From Ephydatia muelleri (lineage: Eukaryota > Porifera > Demospongiae > Spongillida > Spongillidae): DNA of 64,000 nt. This document shows positions 1-13,157 of the stretch, piece by piece; the stretch's first letter is position 1, and the number at the start of each line of letters is the position of its first letter. The position numbers and the translations under genes are program-made. The DNA lies in NCBI GenBank assembly GCA_013339895.1, contig JABACO010000003.1, forward strand, positions 8,663,662-8,727,661, given 5' to 3'. Below the pieces are notes generated by a model that worked only from the letters and a program-made list of their open reading frames with translations, ran no database searches and was not told the DNA's origin.

Positions 1-83
1 GATAATTATATAATTGGTACTGAAGCTGGATGTGTTTACACCAATAACGATATTAGAATCCACAAAACTATTGCTTGGAAGAG
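1..83 (+). CDS. Upstream coding exon of the NRPS-like gene (partial, continues left of the window)
   Basis: The frame beginning at base 1 is open for 27 codons (starts DNYIIGTEAGCV, ends TIAWK) and stops at a strong splice donor, AG|GTACGTA, after base 83. The two leftover bases AG join to the first base G of the exon at 282 to make an Arg codon, so the phases match exactly. The stretch IIGTEAGCVYT resembles a beta-propeller strand, but this is too short to assign. It could in principle belong to another transcript; the phase match is the main argument for joining it to the following exon. Confidence 0.55.
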
Positions 84-281
84 GTACGTAGTAATTGGTT
101 AATGGCACATTTTTACACTGAAATAGTAGTTATTAGGAATAGACATTGCTCATAACAGATGTTGCCTTGATTACTTGCATGCCAGTCTTCTTTGTGTGGT
201 CATATGGATGGGGGTGGGGGGGGGGGGGGTGGGGGGAGGAGAGGAGAGATATTATCAGTAATGTTTGATCTTGTTTTGCAG
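84..281 (+). other. Intron of the NRPS-like gene
   Basis: This 198-base GT-AG intron opens with GTACGTAGT and ends with the pyrimidine-rich acceptor TTGTTTTGCAG just before base 282. It contains a G-rich stretch at about 211-245. A start codon drawn at 265 would sit inside this intron and is therefore not the likely start of the protein. Confidence 0.6.
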
Positions 282-3200
282 GAATGTCTATAGTGCATCA
301 AAGTTGAAGCTATTGCAATACTTTTTGGAGACCTGCACAACCTATTCGTCTTCAACTGCCACCATAGCAGGCACACATAAACTTAATTATCAGCAGTTGC
401 AAAAAGCTGCTGTTCAAATACAGTCTCTACTTCAGGATGTTGGAGTTAAGCGGGGTCAGATAGTTTCCATTTACATTCCACGATCTGCTGCTCTTGTGGC
501 AGCTGTCCTGGGTTGTATTCTTCATGGTGCTGTGTTTCTACTTGTGGACCCTTCTGTTCCTGCTCAGAGAATCGAGGTTCAATTTGAGATTTCCAGACCT
601 CGTGTACTACTCTATTCTATGCAAGACCATCTAAAAGTAGAGCCCATAATACGTGTTTGTAAAGCACCTGTCCACGGAATTGGGGTTCAGATGGAAGAAG
701 ATTGCATTACGTTCCCTCTTATGTTCAGTTCTAGTCAAAATGCTGCTGAGAATATTACGTGTGATGATGATGTTTTCTTTATTGCTTTTACATCTGGTTC
801 TACTGGTATTCCAAAGGCAGTGTGTGTGTCAGCATCAGTAACTCTGAACCGATTTGAATGGATGTGGAATGAGTATCCCTTTCAATCTAGTGATGTAGTA
901 TGTTTCAAAACATCTGTCAGCTTTGTAGTCAGTGTCTGGGAAGTACTTGGTACAGTTCTCAAAGGTGCTACTTTAGCAATTCCTTTGGAAGAAGAAGCTA
1001 AGGATCCACCTCTCCTGTTGGCATTTATGAAGAAATGGAAGGTTACTCGAGTGGTATTTGTACCATCCTACCTAAGGCATGTCTTAGAATGCACAGCTGC
1101 TTCTGAATGTTTGCAATTTCTTACCCACTGCATATCTTGTGGTGAAATACTTACAACCAGCTTAGCTGAAGTGCTCTTAAAAGCAGTTCCCACTTGCATG
1201 TTTCTCAACAGTTTTGGCACCTCTGAGATTTGGGATGTCTTATATTTTAAAGTCACCTCTCAATATTTAGAACATACTAATAGTTCATCAGTGCCTATTG
1301 GTAAACCAATTCCAAATGTGGATATTGCTGTTATAGATCCAGACACTGGTGCAGTTATTTCTCCAAATTCATCAAAAGAAGGGGAGCTAGTTAAATATGG
1401 TAGAAGTGTGACACATCTGTACCTCAATTCTGATGAAAAATCAAGCATCTTTAACACACATGATCTTGCTCACTACAATTCATCTGGTGACCTGATGTAC
1501 ATTGGACGTCGAGATCATCAAGTCAAAGTTAGGGGAGTTCGTGTCAATCCTTCTGAAATTGAAGCTCTGTTAGAAAAGAATAGTATTGTTCAAAGGGCAG
1601 TAGTTATTGCGGATGAGTCTCACATGAATTTAATAGGATTCATTCAGATTGGTGAGAATTATCATCCCAGCAAAGAGTCAAGTGCTGGGATTAAATATGG
1701 TGGAGCACATTTCTTCACAAACAGCTTTTGCAGTGAAGCAGTATCTACAGAAATCTTGTTGCTGCTTCCACAGTACATGGTTCCCTCAATGTATGTCTTT
1801 ACCCACAGACTTCCAACTCTTCCATCAGGAAAGATTAACCGGAAAGTCTTGCTGCCTTCATCAGAGATAAAGAAAATGTTTTCAGAGTCAGTTTTAGAGT
1901 CTGTTCAACTTAGTAAAACTGAAGAGCAGCTGTGCTGCATTTTCTGCAAAGTTCTAAAGCTCACTAATGTACCACTGCCAGGAAATTTCTTTGCACTCGG
2001 AGGAAATTCTCTTTCAGCCATTTATCTTGCAAGTTCTATACAGGAATGTTATCATTGTGAGATATCTGTGGCAACTATAGTTGCAAATCATACAATTCAG
2101 TCTCTAGCACTAGTAATAGACAAAAATGCAGCCAATATTGAACCAGAACCTATTTCTATTGCTCTTCAACAGGCTTACATTGACTACACTGGGCCTATAT
2201 CATATAGGCAGGAATGGATGTGGTGCTATGAGGCTATGGCTTCATTCCCTTTTAATAGTGTAGGAGCAGCAGCCATGTGTTTGACACCCATTAATGTGGA
2301 TATCTTGCAAACAGCTATTCATAATCTGATAACGAAACATGAATCTCTTCGGACAATTTACTGTCTCTCAAAGCATGGACATCCCTACCAGAAAGTAATG
2401 AAATGTGAAAGCTCTGCATTTAAATTTCTTCTTGCATCAGCATTTGTTGTGAAAGATTGTTCCACTGGCTGTCCTTTGGGTTTTTATGATACCCAGATTA
2501 TCTTGCCATCACTTGCATTTAATCTTGTTCATGGACCCCTTTGGAGGATCACTATGTTTATAAACGTTGCTATTCCTGGTGAAAGAGAAAACTGTAGTGT
2601 TATAGCATTTCAGGCTCACCACATGATGACAGATGGATGGTCCATTCAGGTTCTTACTTCAGAGTTAGAGGAAGTGTACATGAGACTTTCTAATGGAGAA
2701 GCAAATGTGTTACTTGGACCGAATCCTTCCACATCTCTCTCTGCAATCAAGCAGGCTATTGCAGAGCGATCCAAGAGTATTGACAAGGAACTAACACTTT
2801 GGAACACCAAGTTTCATAATGCTTTGCTTCCACCATTTTTCCACCCAAAATGCCTTTTTACATGTACCAACAGGGCATATTCTGCCTCAGTCATTAACAA
2901 ACAATTTGTTCTTTCAAAGCAAGACATTAGATCTTTTAGTCAAGCAAATGGTATGAGTGAATTCATACCTGTGTGTACGAGCCTGTTGACTGCTATCTAT
3001 GCATTAAGTGGAAATACAGATGTCCTTGCCTTTATAATGCATTCTATTCGCAATTCAGACAACGCTAAGGTGTCAGGTCTTAATGCTGATTCTTTCCCAT
3101 TGAGAACAACATTTGATGGAAATACTACCTTGTATTCCCTGCTTTTTACTGTTCAAGCTGGTATCTTAGAGGTGATGGAAAATCGTATATCACTGTACCA

Positions 3201-5256
3201 ACTTGAGAAGGCATTAGTGAAGAGGGGCAGATTTTTCCCTGAATCTTTGTTTTCTTCCGGCATTCTTAAACAGTTAGATATTATTTTTAACTACAAAAGC
3301 TCCGTGCCATTTTCAGATTCAAAGTTGTTCAAAAAGATACTAATAAATCAATCTGCCTGTGAGTGTCTTATGGAGGCTTACATAGATGCTGACTCCAATG
3401 AATTAGATGTTCACATAGTATACGCAAAGACCTTATATAGTGCCGAAACTGTACAGCTGCTACTGGAGACTTGGGAGAGAGTGTTGGTAACCATGGTTAA
3501 GCACGTATACCTAAATGTACCCTTGAAGCGCCTCTTCAGTGATATTTGCATGTTTAGTCAAGTAGAGGCTACCAAAACCCAAGAAAATGATCCCATTTGC
3601 TATAATATGTTCCAATCTAATTCAGGAACAGATATTATTGCAGTTTCATTGAATGCTGCTGATGATGTGGTGACATGGGTCCAGTTCTCTTTGATTCAGA
3701 AATCATTGATGCACTTCATGAGTAGTTATGGTACTGTTTCAGGAAAAAATCGTCCCATTGTGCTAGCACATCTCCCGTTTTCAGCATTTGTCATAGCATT
3801 GATTGCAGCAGCCACAAGATTGGAGTACAGTTTTGTGTTCTGTTCTTCCCTAGAGGGAATAGTTGCAAAGATGGTTGAGGCTTCACGGTATGGTTCATCA
3901 TATCTGGTTGTAGTCAATAATGTTGCAGAGAGTAAACAAATCAAGAAATGCTATGCAATTGAAGGTTCAGTAGTCACAATAGAATCCTTCAATTTGATTT
4001 CTTTGCCTCGAGTCTCTAGTGCTCCATTAACTGACTTCACAGTTGACTACACCAAGTGGCGATCAGATCTTTTAACATCTTTGAGTGTCTTAAGTACATA
4101 TTTGGCTGGTGCTAAGATGCATAAAGCCATCACATTGACATCACCAGGTTCTTCAACTTTTGCCATAGCTGTCAATCTGCTACTTCATGGAATACAAGTA
4201 CAGGCTTACACAATTGAGCATACTGCCTCATTTGTGGAAGCCTGTAATGAAATTGGAGTAGACATGATATTGATTCAAGAAATTGCTGTGCCTTCCATAC
4301 TGCCAAAAATTGTGCAATGTAAAGTCAAACTCTTATGGATTCAGGGACTACCACTGGGCCTAGCCTATATCTCCAAGTGGATGGCTGCCTCACAGCATGT
4401 GCGCGTTATTGTTGCACACAGCCTTGTGCATGAACAGCACCTAATTACACATCACCTAAACCTTAAGGATATCCCATCCATTGAAGACGGCAGCATCCCT
4501 TGCATACCTATCGGTAGAATGTGTGAAGGATTGAATGGGAAAGTATTGCACAGAGATGGTCGAGAGGCATACCAAGGGTTTGTTGGCAATTTTGCCACAG
4601 TAAATGGCAGTCAAGTACATCGGTCTACTTATCTTGTTAGACAGTTGCACAAAGATAGTTCATTTGAGCTTGTTTCTGTGAATTCTGATGCCTACTACAA
4701 AGCAATGGACACGACACCTCCTTTATTTGTTCTGAGTACAATTCCTGAGGTCAGCTGGTGTGGAATATCACAAGGTTATGGAAAGGAGAGTGCAGTTGTT
4801 GTATACTCTACACACGTTGACACTTCTGAGCGAGCTCATTTACACAATAAAATCACACAGCTGTTGATTTCCACCCTTTCCATAGCTTATGCTGGTCTTG
4901 TTCATCAACTTTTTGAACCTCCACCAATCACCTCTGAAAAGTTCTCTTCTGATAGCCAGAACATTGTCACTAATGTTCCTTACCTTCACTGGCTTTATAG
5001 TGACCCTGCTTTAACTAATCTCAATAATCACGTGCTACCAGACAAAATGGTGGAGCTTGTAAGTAAGTCTTTTGACACTGATCCTGATACAGTGCGGCAG
5101 ACTTGCGATTTAATGTGTATCGGAGGCATGAGTACAGCTTCTATACTCTCTCTCACTGTTGCATTAAATGCTGCCTTTAATGCTAGCTTTACAATTCCTG
5201 CTGTGTCTCAAGCTCTTCATGATGGCCGCTTGATTAGCCTTGTTGTAGAAACATGA
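282..5256 (+). CDS. NRPS-like protein: A-PCP-C followed by degenerate A and a second PCP (3' exon)
   Basis: A single exon encodes about 1,658 residues (numbering below counts from base 265). An adenylation domain spans about 14-540: core A3 FTSGSTGIPKAV at 175, A5 NSFGTSE at 315, A7 Asp at 409, A8 GRRDHQVKVRGVRV, and A10 SGKINRK with the catalytic Lys at 523. A carrier domain follows with the phosphopantetheine Ser582 in LGGNS. A condensation domain follows with HHMMTDG at 785-791. About 1,120-1,560 is a second adenylation-like region that lacks the A3, A7 and A10 consensus, so it is probably inactive. The C terminus has a second carrier-like motif, IGGMS, with Ser1623 kept. There is no thioesterase or reductase domain. 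Such proteins activate an acid as AMP-ester, load it on the carrier thiol and condense it. The A4 region reads VSFVVSVWEV, where alpha-amino-acid-activating domains carry Asp235. Stop TGA is at 5254-5256. The product cannot be predicted. Confidence 0.87.
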
Positions 5257-5482
5257 TTTGATTTGTATTCTTTTAGGACATATATGTGTAGGAATAATCG
5301 ATCTGCCTTGTTTGGAAGAAGATTCAACATGTACATCCAATAGACTAGTAGACATTATAGACATGGACACTTTGTTTACAATGCACCATTTAATATTTAA
5401 ATCATCGTTGTGATTGTAATTATTAGTATTCATTCAATAACTTCAAGTTTTCAGACATTAAGGTTTCAATTGACAGTGATGT

Positions 5483-5488
5483 AATAAA
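5483..5488 (+). promoter_or_regulatory. Candidate polyadenylation signal of the NRPS-like gene
   Basis: AATAAA lies 227 bases after the stop codon. It is the first exact hexamer downstream; in AT-rich DNA this is suggestive only. Confidence 0.35.
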
Positions 5489-5550
5489 TTTCAGTTGGAC
5501 TTAGCGATGCACTATTATGGACAGATGCATAGGGTATGCAACGTCACATG

Positions 5551-6165
5551 ATTCTGCTGAGCTTGTTGCTCTTGCTGAGGGTGGAAGCAACCACCCTCCT
5601 CAGAACAAACAGTTATTTATAGTCAGTGTGTAATATTTTGGCCTTTTAAAAAAAGTGATTATGATTTTCTTAGCAGTTTTTAATTGACACATTTATGACA
5701 CCTAAGGGGTTCAAACTTGTTCACGGATGAGGCGTGAGGTATAGTGATCTGAGTCTTATAAGTCAAAATCATATGTGGTTGTTGTGTTCTTTCTGTAGGG
5801 ATGCATGACACAAATTAAAACTGGTAACATTGTGTTGCTCTGATAAGATAGTGTTGCCCCGCTCATTTGGCGCCTGATATATTAATATCACAAAATGTTG
5901 CGGATAATTCATCACATTTCCAATCATGCAAACAAGCAGCAGTTTAAGTAAATGATTCTGCTGAGCTCGTTGCTCTTGCTGATGGTGGAAAGCAACCACC
6001 CTCCTCAGGACAAACAGGACAAATATTCATAGTATAGTGTGTAATATTTTGGCCTTTTTAAGTGGTTATTTTTAAGCCTTTTTAAGTGGTTATGATCATC
6101 TTAGCAGTTTTTATTGACACATTTATGAACCAAAGGGGTTCAAACTTGTTCATAGATGAGGCTGA
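5551..6165. repeat. Direct repeat pair, about 200 bp copies offset by about 400 bp
   Basis: The segment at about 5551-5745 recurs at about 5952-6165 with scattered differences: both contain GATTCTGCTGAGC, then CAACCACCCTCCTCAG, then GTGTGTAATATTTTGGCC, then GGGGTTCAAACTTGTTCA in the same order. The second copy runs into the gypsy integrase relic at 6160-6318, so the repeat is probably part of a degraded retroelement. Confidence 0.7.
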
Positions 6166-6318
6166 TATCCTTATATCCTTGCTAGCACTAGGCCAGAAGA
6201 ACCTCTGTAGAACTCGCTCAGTAGTTTTCTTTCTGCCCAAGTGCCCTGCCATTGGAATTGCATGTGCCATCTGCAACACTGGGTCCCTACATGCTTTTGG
6301 TAATACCAGCTGCTCCAC
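6160..6318 (-). pseudogene. Ty3/gypsy integrase zinc-binding domain relic
   Basis: The minus strand reads VLPKACRDPVLQMAHAIPMA followed by GHLGRKKTTERVLQRFFWP. This is the N-terminal H2C2 zinc-finger region of gypsy-type integrases (pattern GHLG..KT..R....F.WP). No catalytic core follows; the frame runs into unrelated sequence, so it is a short fragment. Confidence 0.7.
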
Positions 6319-6439
6319 TATCTCATCACTACAGAACTTTTTTGTAAGTTTTTTTTTTTTTTTTTGGCAGTCAAATATGACATTAGAGCTTTCTGATTTC
6401 TCCCCTTTCGAAAATCCTCCATATTGTGTTGAAAGTGGT

Positions 6440-6640
6440 AAGGTGTGCAGAAGGGAAAGGAGGAGGGGAGGGAGAGGGAGGAGTGGGAGGGAGGGAGAGG
6501 GAGGAGTGGGAGGGGAGGGGAGGGAGAAGGCATGAGGGGGAGGGAGAAGGGGTGGGGTGAGGGGAGAGAGGAAGATGGGCTGAGGTGGAGGGGAAGGGAG
6601 GGTATAAGGGGAGGAGGGAGGAATGTGAGGGAGAGAATAA
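6440..6640. repeat. Purine-rich low-complexity tract (GGGAGG-type)
   Basis: About 200 bases are almost entirely G and A on the + strand, built of GGGAGG and GAGGGG words. Open frames over it are compositional artefacts. Long polypurine tracts of this kind can form triplex DNA in vitro; nothing here shows a function. Confidence 0.8.
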
Positions 6641-8021
6641 AATGTAGCTCTTAATTACCCTCGTTTCTTTACTTACACACACTCACTTCCTCTTCTGTAT
6701 TATAGTTTGCTTTCTACTGCTAGACTGTTCAGTCATTCGTTTCCCAGCTTGTCCAACAATTTCAGGAGAAGTTGTGCATTCATGGCACTGTAGTACAAGT
6801 GTGGGTGTGGCATCCCAGTATTTGGAGGAATAGCTTCTAAAGCAACAACTCAAATGGAAGGTATAGAGTGCTACCAGCTACAAGGCTCAGCAGACTTTAT
6901 GTTTACGAACATTTGTGGTGTGGCATTTGTATGTGGTAATCACAGAGAGTGTGTGTGTGTGACAAATGTGTACAGTAGGGTGCTGGTTGGGGGTGGAGAG
7001 GTCAGCCTCAAAGTGCTGTAGCTCTTGGAAACAGGTCTTTGTGGTTAGATAATGAAGCTATTAAATTAGAAGTGTATTTTGTAGAAGCTATGTAAACGTT
7101 TCACACACCCCATACAGAGATTTGCCACTAGGTCATTACATACACCAACATCTTTGCTATTGAGTATGTGAGTCATGATCACAGACTTCATGCCATCTGT
7201 TCATTGATGAGTGATCAGAGCTGCATCATGGCCATCTATAATTGTTGCTGCTGACCATTGAACAATGATGTAACAGTGCTTAGTCAGAAACCATTTTTAG
7301 GATGGAGACACTAGAAAGACAGGTGCATGTATGTGATGATCACACACATACACTGGACTTGGTCACTGCTGAAGGCAGCCATGCATCATACAAGATGCAT
7401 ACATACACTGTACACACACATGATATATAACAATCTCATTACATGATTCAAGGACAGCAATTACAGATGACCATGACATTTATTGTACCTTCAGCAATGT
7501 TTGGAACATTTGCCTACAGCATTTTCCTGCTTGGCTTGGGTATTTCTGCTCTATTACTCTAACTGTCCACTATTAGGATCAAAGTTAAAAGCAGCACATA
7601 GCTAGGTTCTTCCAGTTGTCTAAAGATGGAGACCATCTCTCATGCGTTGCAGCTCAACTAATGTGGGACTTTGGTCAGGGCATGGCGGAACACTTGGAAC
7701 TATAACTGGTGTACAAAAGCAAAAGGTTAAATTTCAAACGACCAAAAATCCAAGGATGTCCTGCTTGGCCAAACGTAAACCTTAAAATAATACACCATAA
7801 AAGAAACGCACAATGCACACACAGGCTCAAAGTGACTTTCCTCAAATACACAAGCAAGAAAATAAGCTTACCATATTTGGCCATCAACTCATTGGCCAGA
7901 GCAACTTTAATTTACCAATAGCAGAGGCTTAGAGAACACTGATGATGGTGTCCATGTGTAAGAACTGCATCTCCTGCTTTTCCATTCTATCAACACATGT
8001 TCAAAACAGTTCATTGGTTAG
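6641..8021. other. Intergenic, no gene recognised
   Basis: I see no conserved coding signal here. It contains ordinary AT-rich sequence with short CA/TG-rich patches around 6940 and 7320-7430. Confidence 0.5.
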
Positions 8022-8426
8022 TCATGTGTCTCCATTCCATCCAGCACTCACTGTGGTACTTTCTGAAGAAGCTGTGTCCCAACACTGGTTTGAGGATGTA
8101 CTCTCTTGGCATTTATCTGGCTTCATCTTTTTATAATAATCAAGAGGAGAATCAGAAGAAATATTGCTTTGATGCTGCTGCCTTGCAGCAATAATGCGAG
8201 GCACTGACACTGAGCTTCCAACTTTCTCTGCCATTCTACATGAGTGATCGTAAATAACTTGAAAGTTATTGTCCATATTTTGGCGCTCAAATTTGTAGAG
8301 ATTCCTTATACCCTCAATCATTTCATAAGCATCTACAATTATTTTGTTTTGTTCATTGGGAAAGAAATTGCTCCATTGAACAGCAGTTAGCAGCGGCTCT
8401 TTTTCTTTTCCGTTCGCGTTATTCAC
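8022..8426 (-). pseudogene. hAT-type transposase fragment (ZMYM/52K-repressor-like)
   Basis: A 134-residue minus-strand frame includes VSVPRIIAARQQHQSNISSD and SPLDYYKKM. This matches the conserved PRxxxRQxHRxN...YY segment found in the middle of hAT transposases related to ZMYM1 and DUF4371 proteins. Neither the RNase H core nor the C-terminal dimerisation region follows on this strand, so it is a fragment of an old insertion. Confidence 0.65.
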
Positions 8427-9018
8427 GTCGTCCCATTTTAGATCAAGTGCAAGTCAGTCTGAAGTGCGCGATACTAAGAACTACGGAACTAAGTTGTCAC
8501 TATAAGTGTAGATTGTCAACTATATAAACATGCTTATAACAAAATTCATAGCCGACCGAGCGGATCTTGTATCAAGGGGGAGGGGCAATTGCACCCGTTT
8601 GCACCACCATGGCTACGGGCCTGCTACATGAGTGAAGATTAGAAGAAGGGACCCCCCCCCCCCCCCGCCCCAATCAAATCAATCGGCTTCAAGCTACAGT
8701 TTCAACTATTCAACCATCTGCTATTGATGAATCGTAGACCGGGTTAACCGCAAAATTTATCGTTCGAACTACATGTACCAGCCAATTCATTCATGCATAT
8801 AAATGCATCTGTTGAAACATATACTTACATCTTGACTCGCTTAACAACGGACATGCACTGTACCTGGTACATTTAGAAAGCTTAGTAATTCTGCAACTTG
8901 GGCTGGTCATGAGCATTTCTCTGCATTAAACAACCCTGTACCTAAACTCTACCTAATCCACTTATAAAAACAGCCACAGTTATCTGTCATGGTATATTAA
9001 TTATACTTATGTGTTTAG
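8427..9018. other. Intergenic, contains a C homopolymer
   Basis: No gene is seen. A run of 14 C lies at about 8653-8666. Confidence 0.5.
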
Positions 9019-9140
9019 ATTCCAGTTACATCGTGTGAATGTGAGCGGAGTGCTAGTGCTCTCAATAATTACATGAGATCATTAATGGGGAAAGAACGCG
9101 TCTGGCCAATCCTCCCTTGCTGCACATTCATTACGAACAG
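9019..9140 (+). pseudogene. hAT transposase C-terminal dimerisation relic
   Basis: The + strand reads PVTSCECERSASALNNYMRS then LMGKERV. The hAT C-terminal dimerisation domain has the pattern PVSS.E.ERSFS.L..I....RS.M...RL. Orientation is opposite to the fragment at 8022-8426, so they are probably separate insertions. Confidence 0.7.
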
Positions 9141-11326
<2,186 letters not shown>

Positions 11327-12351
11327 AATAGTTCCTGTGCGTGTGGTTTTTGTAAAGGGTTAATCAACTAAGTAGGGTAGCAAAAGTGGGTGTGGTGTTT
11401 GTAAAAGTTTAAAGGGTTAATCAACTGAGCCCCTAAAAAGAGCTCTGTGGGTGTGGTCTTTGTAAGAGTGTCAGGGGTTAAATGAATTTAGCAGAGAAAG
11501 AGCCCTGAGGGTATGGTGTACTTTTGTAAGAGTGTCGGGGGTTCAGGTATGTAGCCGGGAGAAAGAGCCCTGTGGGTGGAGTATACTTTTATAAGAGTGC
11601 CAGGAGTTAAAGCCCATGGCCTAGAGAAACAGCCCTGTGAGTGGAGTATACTTTTATAAGAGTGTCAGGGGTTAAGGCATAGCCAAGAGAAACAGCCTTG
11701 TGTGTGTGGTGTGCTTTTATAAGAGTGTCATGGGTTAAGGCACGTAGCCGAGAGAAAACAGCCCTGCGCATGTGGTGTACTTTTATAAGAGTGGCAGGGG
11801 TTGAGGCACACAGTCGAAAGAAAGAGCCCTGTGGGTGTGGTGTGCATTGATAAGAGTGGCAGGGGTTAAGGCATAGCCGAGAGAAAAAGCACTATGGGTG
11901 GAGTATACTTTTTAAAGTGTGTCTGTGGTTAAGGCATGTAGCCGAGAGAAACACCCCTGTGTGTGTGGTGTGCTTTTATAAGAGTGGCAGGGGTTAAAGC
12001 ATGTAGCTGAGAGAAACAGCCCTGTGGGTGGAGTATACTTTTATAAGAGTGTCAGGGGTTAAAGCATGTAGCCGAGAGAAACACCTCTGTGTGTGTGGTG
12101 TGCTTTTATAAGAGTGACAGGGGTTGAGGCACGCAGCCGAGAGAAAGAGCCCTGTGTATATGGTGTACTTTTTTAAGAGTGTCAGGGGTTAAAGCATAGC
12201 TGAGAGAAACAGCACTATGGGTGGAGTATACTTTTATAAGAGTGACTGGAGTTAAAGCCCATGGCCAAGAGAAACAGCCCTGTGGGTGGAGTATGCTTTT
12301 ATAAGAGTGTCAGGGGTTAAGGCATAGCCGAGAGAAACAGCCTTGTGTGTG
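11327..12351. repeat. Satellite array, left part (interrupted by gypsy element)
   Basis: Tandem monomers of about 63 bp recur, each with TTTATAAGAGTGTCAGGGG, TTAAGGCATAGCCGAGAGAA and CAGCCCTGTGNGTGTGGTG in order. The outermost monomers (11327-11500) are the most diverged, as expected at an array edge. The block at about 11597-11880 is nearly the same as blocks near 19100 and 23500 (marker GGCCTAGAGAAACAGCC). Confidence 0.95.
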
Positions 12352-12523
12352 TGTAACAGAGGTCATTATTAACACATCTACTGCTAATTGCCAGTCATGC
12401 AAGAAGAAGCCTGCTAGAACATTCTAGAACTTTCTGAGACTATATAATACCCTGTATGTCTTTATGTATGTGTCAGTCAGTCTCGTGTAAGACCCTTTTA
12501 CTGGTAATACAATACTTGTTACA
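12352..12523 (+). repeat. 5' LTR (172 bp)
   Basis: Starts TGTAACAGAGG and ends ACTTGTTACA, with terminal inverted repeats TGTAACA/TGTTACA. A TATATAA box-like word lies near 12441. It is identical base for base to 17125-17296. Confidence 0.95.
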
Positions 12524-12524
12524 T

Positions 12525-12542
12525 TGGTGGCAGCGGTGGGAT
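12525..12542 (+). promoter_or_regulatory. Primer-binding site
   Basis: TGGTGGCAGCGGTGGGAT begins one base after the LTR and starts with TGG, the complement of a tRNA CCA end. The 18 bases would pair with the 3' end of a tRNA whose identity I cannot assign from the window. Confidence 0.75.
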
Positions 12543-12545
12543 AGG

Positions 12546-13157
12546 ATGGCAACCTCGACGTCAAGCCTACCTCTCCCGGAAATTACTACCGATGATTTCG
12601 AACGTTCTTGGACCAGGTTCCATTTGGTTGCGGCTGCCAGTAAATGGGATGATGAGAAGAAGCTCCTTATGCTCCCTGCACTACTTCGTGGGAAACTGGT
12701 GGAAATATTCATTTCCCTCAGCGCGGAGGAGAAAGAAACTCTGACGAAGCTGAAACAAGCTTTGAGTGACAGAGCAGGCATAACGCGGGACTCGTTGACC
12801 TCCGCTAAGGCGTTCTCGGAGCGCAAGCAAGGCGCCTACGAGTCAGTTAGGGACTACGAGATAGATCTAACGAGGTTGTTTAAAGAGGCCTACCCCAACG
12901 AGGATACAACAAAGTCTGCCGTTCTGCTGCAGGGGTTCCTCGGCGGTTTTCGTCCGGAGATCACCAGACACATCTTGCTAAAGGGGACCCCGAACAAACC
13001 GGAGGATGCACTGAAGGAGGCGTTGGCCGTCGAGCGCGCCCTTGCATTTCAAGGGAGTGAAAAGCACGAAACACCGGACCTGTGCAAGTGGTTCGTACGA
13101 AAACGACGCCTCCAGCTGCAGAGAAGTGTGAAGACCCGCGCGAGCTTCAAAAGCTGA
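12546..13157 (+). CDS. gag: Gag protein of the gypsy element (capsid part)
   Basis: The ATG at 12546 lies four bases after the primer-binding site and gives 203 residues. The protein has the helical look of gypsy capsid: an LPLPEITTDDFERSWTRF start, AYESVRDYEIDLTRLFKEAY and LLQGFLGGFRPEI, the region that matches retrotransposon gag families. The zinc knuckle expected at its end is not in this frame but in the overlapping frame that starts after 13060, so Gag ends with 13157 unless ribosomes shift by -1 in the 97-base overlap or the frame was broken by a mutation. Confidence 0.85.
   Translation: MATSTSSLPLPEITTDDFERSWTRFHLVAAASKWDDEKKLLMLPALLRGKLVEIFISLSAEEKETLTKLKQALSDRAGITRDSLTSAKAFSERKQGAYESVRDYEIDLTRLFKEAYPNEDTTKSAVLLQGFLGGFRPEITRHILLKGTPNKPEDALKEALAVERALAFQGSEKHETPDLCKWFVRKRRLQLQRSVKTRASFKS

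Noticed and set aside
265..281. Start of the NRPS-like protein at TTG 265
   Set aside because: The five codons are inside the intron; a matching donor at 84 and acceptor at 281 explain the open frame better.
6318..6682. Ser/Pro-rich and Gly/Arg/Glu-rich frames
   Set aside because: They arise from the purine-rich low-complexity tract on either strand.
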